Shown: positions 37,292-51,576 of the stretch, one piece after another | Layout of the letters: every line of letters begins with the position of its first letter | Position numbering within the stretch: the first letter of the stretch is position 1 | Assembly (NCBI GenBank): GCA_029379385.1 | Contig: CM055607.1 | Span: 30,749,235-30,813,234, forward strand | DNA from: Quillaja saponaria | Lineage: Eukaryota > Streptophyta > Magnoliopsida > Fabales > Quillajaceae | Direction: 5' to 3' | Length of the DNA: 64,000 nucleotides | Notes under the pieces: model-generated | Databases searched by the model: none | Told to the model about the DNA's origin: nothing | What the model saw: only the letters and a program-made list of their open reading frames with translations | Position numbers and translations under genes: made by a program

Positions 37292-38214
37292 GAGTGTGTT
37301 TGGCATAAGGCTGATAGAAGATAAAGATGAAGTCATAAAAATTTAACCTACATTAAGTGTGTTTGGTAAATAAATAGCTGAAAGGTTAATAGTTTCAGGA
37401 ACTGAAGTATTTTGTGATACTTTAACCTCTATCGTACTAGTTTAAAGACGTGTTAGGCCCAAGTCTCCGTAAGTTTATGCACCAAATTCCTTCACATATT
37501 CCATGTTTCGATCTCCTCACCCATCTTCCATATACTCACAACACAACGTGTCACTTCAAAACCCTCATTTTTTCAGATTTCGTGGTTCACACTTGTTCTT
37601 TTGTTCAAATTAAATATGATTCTTACCAGAAAAATAAATAAATATGATTCCATTATATTTAAATGCATAAATTTTTAATACAATTAGATCAATCTAACTC
37701 GAATGAATTTGACATCCTTATTAATTACAAACTAGCATTAAAATGACAAATAATTTTAAGAGAACTAAGAATAACTTCTTTGAACATTGTGTACTTCTTA
37801 TTCTTTCAGAATTTGGATTTTTGTTAATTTTTTGAATATGATTACATTTGAATATTAAAATAATATAATTTGTAACATGTTGATGAAAATTATAAATTAT
37901 TTATTATTCTGATTTTTTTTATTAGAGGAAATAATGGGTTGCTTGGCTAACCTACTGTTAATAATTACATATTTTTGCATTATTTGATACAATAATTTTT
38001 TGATCATAATTGCAAAAATAAATAATCATATACCAAAAAAATAATTTATTAATCATTAATGTTGTACCAATTATGATTAATATTTAAGAAATTAAAGATT
38101 AACATATTTATAATCACAATTAAGCATAAGATTTCTCTCTTAATATATCTTCTATGATGTTATCTTCATGTATTGCTTAACCCTCACATCTTTAACCCCA
38201 TACCAAACACATCC
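37292..38214. mobile_element. PIF/Harbinger-like non-autonomous element, unit 2
   Basis: Same insertion as 12430-13364, flanked by TCA at 37289-37291 and 38215-38217. It is 12 bp shorter in total, mostly because of a 10-bp deletion near 38118 within a repeated cacaa/aattaag context. Confidence 0.75.
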
Positions 38215-39022
38215 TCAGGCTTAAAATATAATTCAGAGTAAATGAAATTGAATTCTTTTTTTAATTATTTGTTATCAAATCATTTTTAGACTAGATCAAA
38301 TTTTACCAAACAATTTTCAATCGAGTCATATCATAATCTCTACCTACCATTTATACTATTGTGAACTTTCTCAATGCAAGTAATATAATCCAATACGATA
38401 AAAGAATAACTAAAAGGAATTCTTTTAGTACGCAAGGAACCAAAAATATTTGAAGTTTAAAGTCTTCCAAATCCACTGTAAAAGATAGATATAATGCATA
38501 ACCTAGGCTTCAAATGTTAAGAACATTGAGTATAATTATTTTGTTAGATAAAGAATCATTATGGAAGTCTTTGTCACCAACTCTCTTTATCTCACATCAT
38601 TGCTTGCTGCCTAACAATGCCATAATCTTTTCATCTTGTTCATGCTCCTTTCTTCACCTCCTCCACCAGTCGCATTCTAATTGACTTTTTCTTGCTTGCC
38701 TTTAGTATAATTTGTCCTCCATTGTGGCATTTGGTATTGTCCTTTCCTTTGTATTAGGAGTAAGGTCACGAAAAGTTCATTAATTTTTTGTTTGTTAATT
38801 ATTATATGACACGCGCACCTCACACGAGTATTCAATTTATTTATTTATTTCTTTTAACAATATTTAGATCTTATATCTATCTAGAATATATTAAAAGTCT
38901 AACACCTTTAGATGTTTTTCTAAATTTTACGTATTTTTAACTACAAATGTCATATAATATCTATGTATTTAGTTATTCATCTTTATATTGTGAAGATTTT
39001 AAAATAAATTTCAATTTAAAAG
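38215..39022. other. Distal FUSC upstream region, unit 2
   Basis: Counterpart of 13365-14173. It contains the recurring upstream block at about 38375-38770 and no visible gene. Confidence 0.45.
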
Positions 39023-39230
39023 AAAGAAATAAATACATATTATTGACATAATTTTATTATTAAATAAATCCTAATTGTTCAGATAGATCAGTTACCCAAT
39101 CTTAACATTGCCCATCTTTCTCATTCAAAGAAATAAATACATATTATTGACATAATTTTATTATTAAATAAATCCTAATTGTTCACATAGATCAGTTACC
39201 CAATCTTAACATTGCCCATCTTTCTCATTC
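39023..39230. repeat. Direct tandem duplication, 104-bp period, unit 2
   Basis: Copies at 39023-39126 and 39127-39230, the same pair as at 14174-14381, including the single-base difference between copies. Confidence 0.85.
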
Positions 39231-39403
39231 TTCATTTATCTACATGCTGAACCGAATCAATCAATAAAATTGGAAGGAGTTGATTATATAATCCAAAAAA
39301 AAAAAAAAAATCATGATTATTTATTCAATTTAATTTTTTAGGATGATTTAAGTTTTTCTTTTAAGAATATATACAGATTCATATATAGGAGTATATTTTT
39401 GAA

Positions 39404-41851
39404 TGTAACAGAGTTAAGAACTTTAAGTAGGCAATTCTTTGGAAAATAAAGCTACAGAGTACCCCGTAGACTGATCCCAGTGCTGTTCCTTGTGCTCGAG
39501 CATTTGCTAATGTGAATGTTGTCCGTCTTCCTGTTACAAAACTGATAGCAATGGTGAGTCCTGACCAGTATCCTTTTTCTTTGTTATATGTCAAACCGAA
39601 AAACACAGCAAGACCCAGTGAAAGTGAGCTTTTGAATGCAAAAATCAAATTCTTCTTGGTTGGTCTTACAATCCTCCAGATCCTTCCAAACTTCCATTCC
39701 GTGGCATCAGTTTTCTGAGTTTTTCCATCTGTGCAGTCAGGATCCTCAGAAATTGGTGAGTTGTCCAGGAGGAGTTTCATACAGTATAGGAAGAATGAAA
39801 CTGAGATCTTTAAGGGAAATGGAAATGGTCTGGAGATTTTCATTCTTCATTGTCTCCGGAGCAGTTGTTGCATTAAAAGGAGCAGAAGACTTAGCTTGCT
39901 CTAGTTTCAGACTTATTTGTTGTCTCAAATCGAGCAAAATATGGTTTAATTCTTCATCCATGAGACCAACAGGGGATGAAGGAAAATAGGTGAGGGCAAT
40001 GTCCATCCCTCTCATTGAAATTTCCATGTCTTGCAATTTTTTCACTGGGTTAATGCAATGAGGTTTAAAGAATCTGGCTTGAGGCCTTTCCCACAGTATG
40101 CCTTTCTGTTTTACAGAAAGAACAAAATTAATAAATGACAAACAATATAGATGATGAATCAGAGGAGACTTAGCTGGTCTGTTTGCTGATGAAAGCAATT
40201 TGCTTACCTGGTCAGTTTTGATACTCTGAAGAATCTTTGATGCTGCTAGAGAGGGGGATTTAGTTTGAAAAATGAAGTCAAGTGTAGTTGGGTTGTCTGA
40301 GGCTGAGATGGACTCTGCAAAGTAATTTAATCTCTGAGAAGTATTTTCAACATATAATCGGCAAGCCTTCCTAACCTGAAAATGAGCAAAATTGCAAGTG
40401 CATTTAGCTCTCTCTCTGAAATAACTATTTCTAGTACTTTACAAATTACAAGATATGCCAAGTCGGGAGTTGGGAGGGGCAAAAAATAAGGAAAAGTGAG
40501 TCTCAAATATGATATGCTTTTAGGATGTTAATTTTAATTTATCAGGTAGAGTAAAATTTTGATTTTTGTGTGTTTAAATTATTTGTAGATCATATTTAAA
40601 TTAAATTAGATTAATTATTTATTAAATTTTAATCAGATATAATTTGAGTCGTGAATAAATACTATCATATAGACAATTAAGTAAAAGTAATTTAGATTAG
40701 ACTAGGTTCAAATCAGGTTGAATTTTATCTTATTTTCGACTATGACCATATTTTGGCATGTTCATCAATATTTCCGTATCATGTCACAATTGAATCTGTT
40801 GTTATGTCTATGCCTATTCACTTCAATTATGTATTGGTGCAGAGACAAAATATTTTTTCTTAATTAGGAGTAGTATAAAAAATAAATGATCCTATAAATT
40901 AATATGTTGTATCTCTAGAAGCTTTGACGCGGATTAATTAATGTATGGCATCAAATTCCAAACCATCTAAAATGTAATCATTCACGACCACGTACATATT
41001 TTCCAACATGGCAAGAATATTCTTTCTAATTTGGGTAAATCTCATTGGTTACCATTTTATTGCTAAACACATTTTTTTATTCTTTATTCTCATCTTTCTA
41101 GACAAGTAGTTTTAATTATGATAACTTGTACTTCAACTAGCTGTAAATCTTTTCAACAGATTCAAATTGCATAATAAAATATCACTTCCTGCATATGATC
41201 TCACTTAATTTGTTCTATTTTTTTACTAATTTTTTTTATAAATACTAATAATAGTCTTTATTCCAAACATCAAACATGAGTGAAGGTTATAATTTCTTGG
41301 TATAATAATACCGAATTTTATTTTTTTCATTTCTTGAAACTTAAAAGAGAGATGACAATTATTCTAGATCAAGATTAATTTTAATTCTTAAAAAAATTAA
41401 ATAATAAATTGTGATAACTTTACTATTGCTTAAAATTGAAAAAGTGTACATACTTCATAATTTATTTTTATTTTTTGTGTAAACTTGTACATACTTCTTA
41501 ATTAATTTTTGTTAGACACTTGTATACTTATATATTCCATGAAAAGACTACCATTAAGTAGATCTGTCCATTGAAAGCCATAGAAAATTGCAGAAGCAGT
41601 AATTATATTAAAGTATTCAAATAAATTAGTTACTAATTACCTCATAGTAGGCAAGACGTGGGTACGGAAACAAAATAGCTTGGACATAAGCCAAGGCACC
41701 AAGTGCTGTACTTGATGTCACATGAATTGGGTGCATCACAATTTCTGTTTCTGCACCATGGATTATGGTACCCACGGACTCGATCACAAACTGTCCAAAT
41801 GCAATTCTTTTACACATCAAGTGGCTCGATTCCAGCAATGCCACCACTAAA
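39404..41851 (-). pseudogene. Truncated FUSC / AaeB-like pseudogene, unit 2
   Basis: Counterpart of 14554-17002 with the same truncation at both ends and the same frameshift. Exon remnants are 41851-41641 (exon 1, 3' part), 40375-40208 (exon 2) and 40105-39404 (exon 3, 5' part). One coding difference from unit 1 is seen: TYNKEKGYW here against TCNKEKGYW in unit 1. Having the same lesions in both units shows that the gene was dead before the 24.8-kb duplication. Confidence 0.9.
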
Positions 41852-42346
41852 ACTTTTATACGTTCTAGGACATTTCTATTCATATAAAAATTAGTATGTA
41901 TAAAAAAAAAATATTTATATTTAATGTCAAATAGTTATATAACTTCTTATATAATTTTTCATTAAAAGACATTCTTGTTCATAAAAAAGTTGCCTTTATG
42001 AAATCAAATGCCTTTTTATTTAAGTAAAAAGTAACGACTTTTGGATTAAGTCATAATAACCAAATTTTCTCTCCTCTCAATGATTTAATAACTACTCATA
42101 TAAAAGTTATTTAATGAAAGGAAATATCTTTTCATTTGAACAAAAGTAATGACTTTGATTAAGTCAAGTTACTTCAAAACTTAAGAAAATTTTCAACAAT
42201 TTTCTCCAATTTTCAAAGTATTGAAACCACTTTGTAAGTGTCTCTTTCTTTTGACACCATTGGTTGGTTGTATAAGGTGTTCTTAGACTTAAATCTTTTC
42301 TGGTAATTATAAAATGTCAGAATTCAAAATGTCCAAAGACTTGAAC
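41852..42346. other. A+T-rich spacer between pseudogene and solo LTR B, unit 2
   Basis: Counterpart of 17003-17497, with a few substitutions (for example gaaaggaaat against gaaagaaaat). No gene is visible. Confidence 0.45.
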
Positions 42347-42463
42347 TGTCACAATCCGATAAGTTAATTCGTGCATTAGAATTTATGTACGTAATTGTTA
42401 TATATATATACTACTCGGAGAGTTAATTGTGAAGTAGAGTTAATTATAATTTTATGTATGTGG

Positions 42464-42519
<56 letters not shown>

Positions 42520-44957
42520 TATGAATATATATATAATAAAAGGTATAAATATAATGGTTTAAAGGAGGTATGGTAGAGTTGAAAAATATCTAAAGGATGT
42601 GTGGTGTAAATTTTTTTCTATTATTTTATTTAGCTTTCTTTTACTTGTCTTTCTCTCCTTTCTGTTTTTCTGCTGGACGTTTACTCCTTTGGGAGAAAGA
42701 AGACATCAAGACCGACTTAGTCTTCTAATACCTTTTACTACCAAACTTTCCTCCCTGATCTTGGTTGGACGTTGCAGTGGCTGTGCTTTCTTTTTTCTCG
42801 GTAAACTAATTCAAACTCTTGGTGAGTTTTTGGTTCTTTTTCCAGTATATATGTGTTTGTGTGTGTATTAGTGTGGGGAGGGATATTTGATTTTGAATGT
42901 TTCAGTGGCACCTTGGTTGGAAAATTTTCATGTTGGGTGTGAGCAATATTGCTGGCAGCTTGGTGGATTTTCCTAAATTCTAGCTACACGCCCCTGCCGT
43001 TGTTTTGTGAGTGATGATATAAGGAAGGAAGTTTGAAGAAAAAAAAAAAAAAAAATGTAAATGTTAGCTCGTGGATGAAAGTGGATAGGGGTAGAATTTC
43101 AAGTTGAGGGCTGTTTTGTTTGTTGTACCTTAGGAAGGCTAGAAGATGTGGTTTGGCTTGTTAGGATAGTGATTGGGGTGATTTGGAAGACGGTTGGACT
43201 GTTGGGTGGATATGATGAAGGGCGTGACTTGAAAATGGGAGGTGGTAATCAAGCTGCTGTCCTCTGTTTTGGGACAGCAACTTGGTTGCCCATTCTTCTT
43301 GGATGACGGGTGGATTGTGAGAGAAGAGAAGAGTATGTGGTGGTATACCATGGGACTAAGTTATGAATTAATTAGGATCAAGGGGAAAGATTGGTTAACT
43401 AAATAATTTGGAAAAAAAAAAGAAAAAAAGAAGAATAAATGATTTAAATTTCAATTACACTAATATATATATTAGATGAACATGTGAGGAATTAATCTAA
43501 ATTGATAATATAGGTTACATAATATATGTTGAATGTTACAGTGAAAATGTGATAATTGTGACAAGTTGGAAATTGTTAATGGAGTTGTGAATTGAGTAAA
43601 AATAAAAAGGGAAATTAATGTTAAACAATTAATATGTACATTTAAATATATATTATTATGTGAGCAATTCAAATTCTTTTAGTTAATCGATAATATAACT
43701 GATTAAATTTGGAATTTTATATATATACATGTAGAGTAATTTTAATATGTATATATATATATTAATGTTAAATTATGAAGGTTAAATTAGTAAATGTACT
43801 GGATTAATTAATATTATTTTAAGAAACATATTAGATATAGTTACGTACGATTAAGAGATCGTCAAATTAATTTAGAAGTAATTGTTAGTAATTTGTTGAT
43901 CTATGATTTCAGCTTCAGAGTGTATCAAGGATATTCCGGCACCGTCACATATCAGACGAACTGACGAGTCTTATTCGTGAACTTGTGAGTGAATCATGTG
44001 CTTTATGGATATCAGATTTTTGTGTGCCATTACGTGTATACTTGAATTATATGAGTTATACTAAAATCTAAGCAAATGAGTAATTTCAGGAATTTGATTG
44101 AATGAATTGTGATTGACATTGATTGTGCTTGATAAGGGCCAACTCGTGAACATTTCATGGAAAATGATTTTCATTTCTGACAATGATTTTAAAAACTATT
44201 GGAGTGCTCAGCCCCGGTGTGATGGATTTGTGTACGGAGATAAATTTGGTGTGCGGGCGCGTAAATGCCTGGCAGGGGGTGATATTGGTGTGCGGGTCTG
44301 GGTTACTCGTTGGCCCTTTGTTTGTTTAGTTGATTGTGTAATTGTTGATTGATTTGAATAATCTGGTTACTATTTTGGGATTGTAAATTAAGTGAACTAT
44401 GATTATATGATTATAGTAACCACGTACGTGTATTAATAAATCTGAATATGAATTGTAGCTTATAATTTTTGTGCTGTATGATGCTGGTACCCATAAGGTA
44501 CATGAGTTACTCACTGAGTCATAGTGACTCACCCTTTCTTTTGTGGTATTTTTTTTTAGTTTTCAGGAGATAACAGTTAATCGCTGCATAGACCTACCTG
44601 CCGACTCTGCAGCGGCAAGGTATATCTCTAAATTCGCACACATGGAGCGTAAAGGACAATACTTGCAGTCGCATACGATGTCATGCATGGTTATAATATG
44701 TTTTCAATATGATGATTATTATAATGTATTAAGCGTTATTGTCGGGGCGGAGCCCCTTTGTGTATTCTGATGTTTTATATTATTATCGATTTGAATACAG
44801 GTTATTTGTTTTTATTATGGGCATGTTCTACCGGATGGTGAAACTCTGCCACAATTTCTATAAATTGTTTTGTGTCTGTTTATTTGCATATTCAGGGTTA
44901 CAGGGGTGTGGACATCTATATCTCTGGCCAGTCATACCTTCATTTGAGGGTGTGACA
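42347..44957 (+). mobile_element. Solo LTR B, unit 2
   Basis: 2611-bp copy of the LTR at 17498-20079 with the same perfect tgaac target duplication (42342-42346 and 44958-44962). It is longer mainly because the second TA microsatellite is expanded to about 24 repeats (about 42467-42514). It carries several substitutions relative to unit 1, unlike the left half of the unit. The hairpin described at 18372 lies at about 43250-43284. Confidence 0.88.
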
Positions 44958-45377
44958 TGAACTTTGTAATATTTAGAAGACATCATATATATTACTCATC
45001 CATATAACTTTCCAATTATAATTTCTACTTTTCACACATTAATGGCCATGTGCTACATCTTACGAATTCATATATGTCTTTGAGACAAGTTTTTTGATCT
45101 CGTAAAAGCTGCCACACTTCCTATATATACATAGTTGAATCTATAAATGCACTGTATGATCTGTATTTTTCTCTTATGACATAGATTCATTAAAAGTTAA
45201 ATCCATTTTCTATTTTTCTCCATATTAGCATGCACTTACTTTGAGATAACATAAAAGTTCTTTAACATTTATATTAGTAAAGTGCATAGACTGGTTTTAA
45301 TTACGTGTTTGTTTCCATTTGAAACTAGAAGATTAGGATTTTTCCCAACGGTCTAGTAAGTTTCCCATATAAGTAAC

Positions 45378-48300
45378 CTTTCATTTTAAAAGCTTTAATT
45401 TCATCTCCTTGAATGTCTTCCATAACATATCCCTACCCAAGCCTTTAGTAAAGGGATCTACCAAATTAATCTTTGACCTTACATAACTAATAGTCACAAC
45501 TCCTTTGTTGAGTTGCTCTCTTACATAATTATGTCTTAAACTGATATGCCTTGATTTTTCATTGTATACTTTGCTATAAGCTCATGATAGTGCTGCTTCC
45601 TTATCACAAAATATTGATATAGTAGACATTGGTTTAGGCCATATTGGAATTTCCGATAATAATTCTCTAAGTCATTTTGTTTCAATTATTGCAGTTGCTA
45701 ATGCAATAAATTCTGACTCCATAGTAGAATGTGAAATCAATGCTTGTTTCTTGTATCCCCAAGAAATGGCTCATCTACCCATGATAAAAATCCAACCACT
45801 TATAGATCTTAATTCAATGAAGTTTGTTATCTAACTTGCATCGGTATAACCTTCTAATACTACAGGAAAATTACCATAACTTAATAGATAATTCATTATA
45901 CCTTTAAGGTATTTTAATATCATAGAAACGACATTCCAATTATCTTTTCCAGGTTTATGAGTACACATACTCAAAACAAGTATTGCATAAGCTATATCCG
46001 GTCTAGTATAATGTGTTAGATATATTAAGCATTCTATAACACTTGAGTACTCTAATTGTGAAATACACAATTCTTCATTATGTATTAATTTTACAGAATG
46101 ATCATATAGAGTACTAACTGGTTTGCAATTCTCATGATTAAATTTCTTTAACATTTTCTCAATGTAATGAGATTGACATAAAGAAATTTTATCACAAGAC
46201 CTTGTAATTTTAATTCCTAAAATTATATTTGTTTCTCCCATATCTTTCATATCAAAATTTGTTGATAGAAATTTCTTAATTTTTAATATCATGCTTAAAT
46301 CAATATCAAAGATTAGCATATCATCTACATATAAACAAATTATAACACCTCTGCCATTCTTAAACTTTGAATAAACGCATTTGTCTAATTCGTTTATTCT
46401 AAAACCATGTGAAAATATGACTTTGTCAAACTATTCATGCCAATGTTTAGGAGATTGTTTTAGGCCATATAAAGATTTAACAAGTTTACAAACTTTTTTT
46501 CTTGGCTTTTAAGGACAAATATTTCCGGTTGATCCATGTAAATCTCCTCCTCTAATATATTATTTAAGAAAGCGGTTTTAACATCCATTTAGTGTATAAC
46601 TAGTTTATAAATAGAAGATATTGATATTAGTAGTCTTATTGTACTAATTCTAGCAACTGGAGCATATGTATCGAAATAATCTATTTCTTCCTTTTATTTA
46701 AACTCTTTTGCTACTAACCTAGCTTTATATTTATCTATAGAGCCATCCGTTTTAAGCTTTCGCTTAAAAATTCATTTGCAGTCTACTGGTTTAAAACTTG
46801 ATGGTAAATCAGTTGAAAATAAATTTTGATTAGTCATAATTGACTATATTTGATTATTTATAGCTTCTTGCCATAATACATAATCTCTTGAAATCATAGC
46901 TTCTTTATATGTTAAATGATCATGTTCTATATTATATGCAAAATTATAAATATTTTCTTCTACCATGTATTGGTAAAAATCTGGACCATAGTTTTTTTCT
47001 TTTCTTCCTAGTTTACTTCATCTAGGCTCAATTTTTTCTTTAATTTCTTGATTTGATTGAAAATCAAATCCTTGAATTTCTAAATTTTATAGCCATCTTG
47101 TCCACTTGAATTGTGTAATTTCTTTTCCGTTTTCTAGAGAATGAATTCTCAAAAAATTATGCATCTGTAGATTTTATAATTATATTTTGATTTGCGAAAT
47201 CAATTTCTTCAATAGTAAGAAATCTGTATGTCTTACTATTATAAGCATAACTAAGAAAATTTACACTCAATCACTTTTTCCCCTAGTTTGGGTCTTTTAG
47301 GATCAATTAACCTTACTAATGCTTTGCATCTTCAAATTTTTAAATGGCCAAGATAAGGTTTTCTCTTCTTCCATAATTCATAAAGAGAAACATTAGTTTT
47401 CTTGTAAGGCATACGATTAAGTATGTAACAAGAAGTCAAGAGTGCTTCCCCCACAAATTCTTAGGTAACCCTGAAGTTAGTAACAAAGAATTTATCATAT
47501 TTACTAAGGTCCTATTTTTCATTTTTGCAACATTATTTTGTTGAGGACTATAAGGTGCAGTGACTTGATAGATTATTCCATTCTCTTCATAAAAATCATC
47601 GAAAGAAAGATATTCATCACCCTTATCAAATCGTAGGATTTTAATCTTTTTTTCTAATCGATTTTCTATCTCGGCTTTCTAAACTTTAAATTTATCAAAA
47701 GCCTCATCTTTTGTCCTTAACAAATATATATAAGCAAACCTAAAACAATCGTCTATAAATGTTATGAAATACCACCACCTCTAGTTAGAATACCTTCTAT
47801 TTCATATATGTTACAATGTATTAGATCTAAAAATTGTGTACTTCTTTCTACATTTTTAAAAGATTTCCTAATTATCTTCAACTTGATGCAAGTTTCATAT
47901 TTTTCCAAGTCATTGGATGACTCAACAAAGATTGTTCATAATTTATTCATACTTCTAATACTATTATAGTTTACATGTCCCCAACGGGCATGCCATAAAT
48001 AAAAAGAAGGAGTAGAAGTAGAAGAATGAGAGGAAGAAGAAGAAGAAAAGTAATCAGAATTTATAACTTCATTATTAATAGTAATCTTATAAATCTCATT
48101 GGTTACATATCCTTTTCTAACATAGTTCCTATCTTAGACAAAATTACACAATCTGATTCGAACAGAATCTTAAAACCATACTTATTAAGGAATGCCATTC
48201 TTTCCTTGACCGGAATACTTTCTTTTCTTGCCATGTGAAGTAGATGTACTTTCTATGACTAAAGCCTTTTGAGACTTGTCATCTAATTGAAATTTATCCA

Positions 48301-48606
48301 GTTTTCAAGAATTCTTTTCAACTTGAATATATTTGATTAGATCTTACATAGTCATAACAATTTTCTTTTGTTTTTAACTCTATAGATAATCTTTCCAAGT
48401 CAAAGGTAATTTTGAAATTATGATAGAGACTTGGAATGATTCATCAAGAGAATGACCCTTAGAAACTATAGAATTCATGAGAATTTGTAACTCATGAACT
48501 TAGAGATGAAATAAATTTGTCATTAGCCATTTTAAAATAAAAAAGTTTACTAACTAGGAATAATAATAAAATATATTATTGCTTCTGAGTTTTTTTAATA
48601 ACCATA
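45378..48606 (-). mobile_element. Decayed Ty1/copia retrotransposon, unit 2
   Basis: Counterpart of 20500-23730, with the same order of gag, integrase, reverse transcriptase and RNase H fragments on the minus strand and the same 162-codon open piece (46319-45831). Scattered substitutions distinguish the two copies (for example an R for S change in the protease/integrase-side remnant near 48049). It is non-functional. Confidence 0.9.
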
Positions 48607-49614
48607 TTTTCATAAATCCCTTTAAAGAGGTCCAAAAAAAGAAAAAAAAGGGAGTTAATTTCATAAGATCTACAAAGTTTTCAAAAATATAAATTAATTG
48701 AAATATAAGTAAACAAGTATGTAATAGATAAAATTAAATAATTAAAATTTCCACCACCTAGCGTATTGCTATACATCTAAACGACAAACAAATGTTGAAA
48801 ATTGTAATGTTTCCATTAGTAGCAGCGTGGGAATAGAATCATAATTCATTCTCCATGTAAAAAATAAAAATAAAAAAAATCATAATTCACGGCTGTAAGC
48901 AGTTATGCCATTTGTCTGGAATGAGAAAAAAGAAATAATCATAATTCATTCTTCATAATGCACCATTTATTGTGAATGACAATTTTATCGGTAAGATCGA
49001 GCGGTCAGCTATTTTATTCAACATGATTCAATTTTCAATTTTATATATTTACCTCAAATCATATTTATTTGAGCCTCATAAGGAATAAATTTGAATTAAT
49101 TCACAAATAAATATTAGAAAACATGAGAAATATTAAGAGAAAAGATATATAAGTTGAGTCTTATTTAGGCTAGATTGGTCTTCTTCTAATTAAATTGAAT
49201 TTTCTTTTATTTTGTACTGAATTGTTTTTAAATTGAATTAAATTTTAATAAAATTAAATCCAATCAATCTTATTAATTATAATCCAATTCATTGTGGTTC
49301 CACCATTTACCCTCATAAAAAAATTTATTTATGCAAATAATAGAATCCAATAAAAAAGAAAGAATAAAGTATAATTAAAAGGAATTATATTAGTATATAT
49401 GCAAGGAACAAAATAATTGAAGTCTAAATAATATGCTAGACCTCTTAGAAGCTAGATAATGCATAACTTAGGCTTGAACTTTTTTTTTTTTTTTTTTTTT
49501 TGATTTAGTGATTTAATGATTTAATTTAGCCATTCAAATATTAAGTATAACTTTATTAATTAACAAATCATTATTCAAGGCCGTAAGATATTTAAATTTA
49601 AGCCTTTGTCATTT
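48607..49614. other. A+T-rich end of unit 2
   Basis: Counterpart of 23731-24843, more diverged than most of the unit. It lacks the stretch matching 24043-24205. It contains a 22-base T run at about 49480-49501 and the FUSC upstream block from about 49345. No gene is visible. Confidence 0.5.
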
Positions 49615-50200
49615 TAATTGACTCTTTCTTGATCATCATTTAGTATTTGTCCCCATTGTTGCATTTTGGGATTGTTCCTTTCATTTGTGTTTCGAGTAAG
49701 AGAACTGTTTTTGTTTTCTTCTCTAATTAAATATATATATATATAAATTATTGATGTGGTATAAATTGTTATGATTTATTTATGTTTAGAAATGATAATG
49801 AGCTGTACAAATTAACCTGTGTTATCTAATTAATTAATTACACAACATCACATCAATAGAAGATAGTTGTTAGTTGTTCCTTTCTTTTTAAGAAAAATAA
49901 AATAAGTATGGGATAATTAAATAAGAAAGTGATGATAAACAAAAAAAGAGAGAATGAAGGTAATAAGGAAATAAAACAAAAAACAAAGATAATAATAAAA
50001 ATAATTTAAGATCTAAATTATAACAAATTTCTGTAAAAAAAAAATAAAAAAAAAAGATAATAGTTAGTTGGACTGATTTATATAGTCTTTTGACATCATT
50101 TTAATATATGGAAACTTTTATAAATAGAAATAGTTACATTTCCTTATATAATTCGTAAATCCGAGCTTCATTTGAAATCAAAAAAAAAAAAACTAGCAAC

Positions 50201-50369
50201 GGGTTGGTTTAGCATTCAAGCTAGTATTCAAGAAGTGATTCCTCAAATAGATTAAGAGTTAGAGTCCCCTGTCAGAAGTTGAGAAACTTTTAACTTCAAC
50301 CCTAACATAAGTACGGCGCAGGTTCTTTTAAATTAGGGTGGTAGTGATATGGGTGTAATATTTCTTGTC
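50201..50369 (+). mobile_element. Degenerate SINE-like element, unit 3
   Basis: Copy of the element at 586-755, identical to it by eye. Confidence 0.38.
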
Positions 50370-51367
50370 AAAATGTGTGGGGTTCTCTTCTTATATTTTC
50401 ATTTTTCAATCAAAAACCCTAACATATAACATTTATGTATTGTTAATGTGTATATAGTCCATGTTAATTAATGGATGACATTTCAATAAATAAAAGTGAT
50501 TTCTATAACAAATATTTTTTTGTTAATGGTATGAACACGAGAATTAAAAAACTACTTTAAAAAGTCAATGCACAATATTTGATCTTATTTTATCAAAAAA
50601 CTTAAAGTGATTTAATTTTATAACAAATATTTTTTGGTGACCTTATCTTATCAAAGAATCAAATTAGAGTGCCTACGAACAATGTGATTTATATACCAAT
50701 ACAATAATAATTTAGTTGGTAATAAAATCCCTAAACAATTGAATGTGGAATCTGTTAGAGCACCTTTCAAAACAAGTTGTACACTTTGGATTTGCGTGTA
50801 TCAGAATCTGGAAACAAATGGGTGAACCAGAAACTCTGCAAGATGCCAACAAGATAAATTTTTCTATAGGCACTTAGCAGATAGGTGACTACTATTCATG
50901 ACTGAAGCAACTTGAAGCTATATGATGAAAAACATTTCTAACCATGGCTTGAAAAAGTTGTATATGTTGCTTAAATATAGAAAGTGACTATGAATTTATG
51001 AACCCCAATATTTCATGAGATATTTGATATTTGAAAGATTGTAGATTGAAATTGCACCTTTTGGCACTTTATCTTGAAGTCTTTTATATATGCAAATCAT
51101 CTTGCTAATCTTGTACATGATTTGTGACAATCCAAGTATGTGCTTGTGATAACATAAAGTGTATGTTGGGTTGATTCGGGTATATAAACGATTTTAGGGA
51201 GCCTTGTTGTTAATGATACTTTTACAAGAAACATGTTCTGGTTTAAAATACTTTTTAAATCGTGATAAATTGTATCAGAGCCAACTAAGTATTCAAATTT
51301 ATATGATTAGTTTAGGAGTCTAGGTGTTATGTCTCACATTAGATTTAGATTATCTCCATATCTCTTA

Positions 51368-51576
51368 GGGATCATTTGGTGCATCGTATAAGATTCAATA
51401 GTATCAACTTATACAATATGTTAGACAATATAGTTGTACTGTTGCATTATCTTTTCCCTCCACATTGTATAGTTTAATATTGTCGGGTATAGTATAAGAG
51501 GGGATCAATTGTACAAGAGCCAACCAAATAGTCTTATACTATCATATCATTCTTACACAATGCTCCAAACAAGCTA
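51368..51576. mobile_element. Tourist-like MITE, unit 3
   Basis: 209-bp element flanked by TTA (51365-51367 and 51577-51579). Its inverted ends match each other better than in units 1 and 2: GGGATCATTTGGTGCATCG against TAGCTTGTTTGGAGCATTG. The better match here strengthens the MITE identification. Confidence 0.75.

Larger units (their letters stand above)
24844..49614. repeat. Tandem segmental duplication, unit 2
   Basis: This is the second full unit, starting where the first bases of the window recur (t-aattga at 24844) and ending where they recur again at 49615. It contains the same ordered content as unit 1. Its first kilobase is the most divergent head of the three units (for example a longer A/T run after 24955, and a different sequence around 25660-25670 and 25775). 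Its last ~700 bp also differ from the end of unit 1, including a ~140-bp length difference near 48930. Confidence 0.95.
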
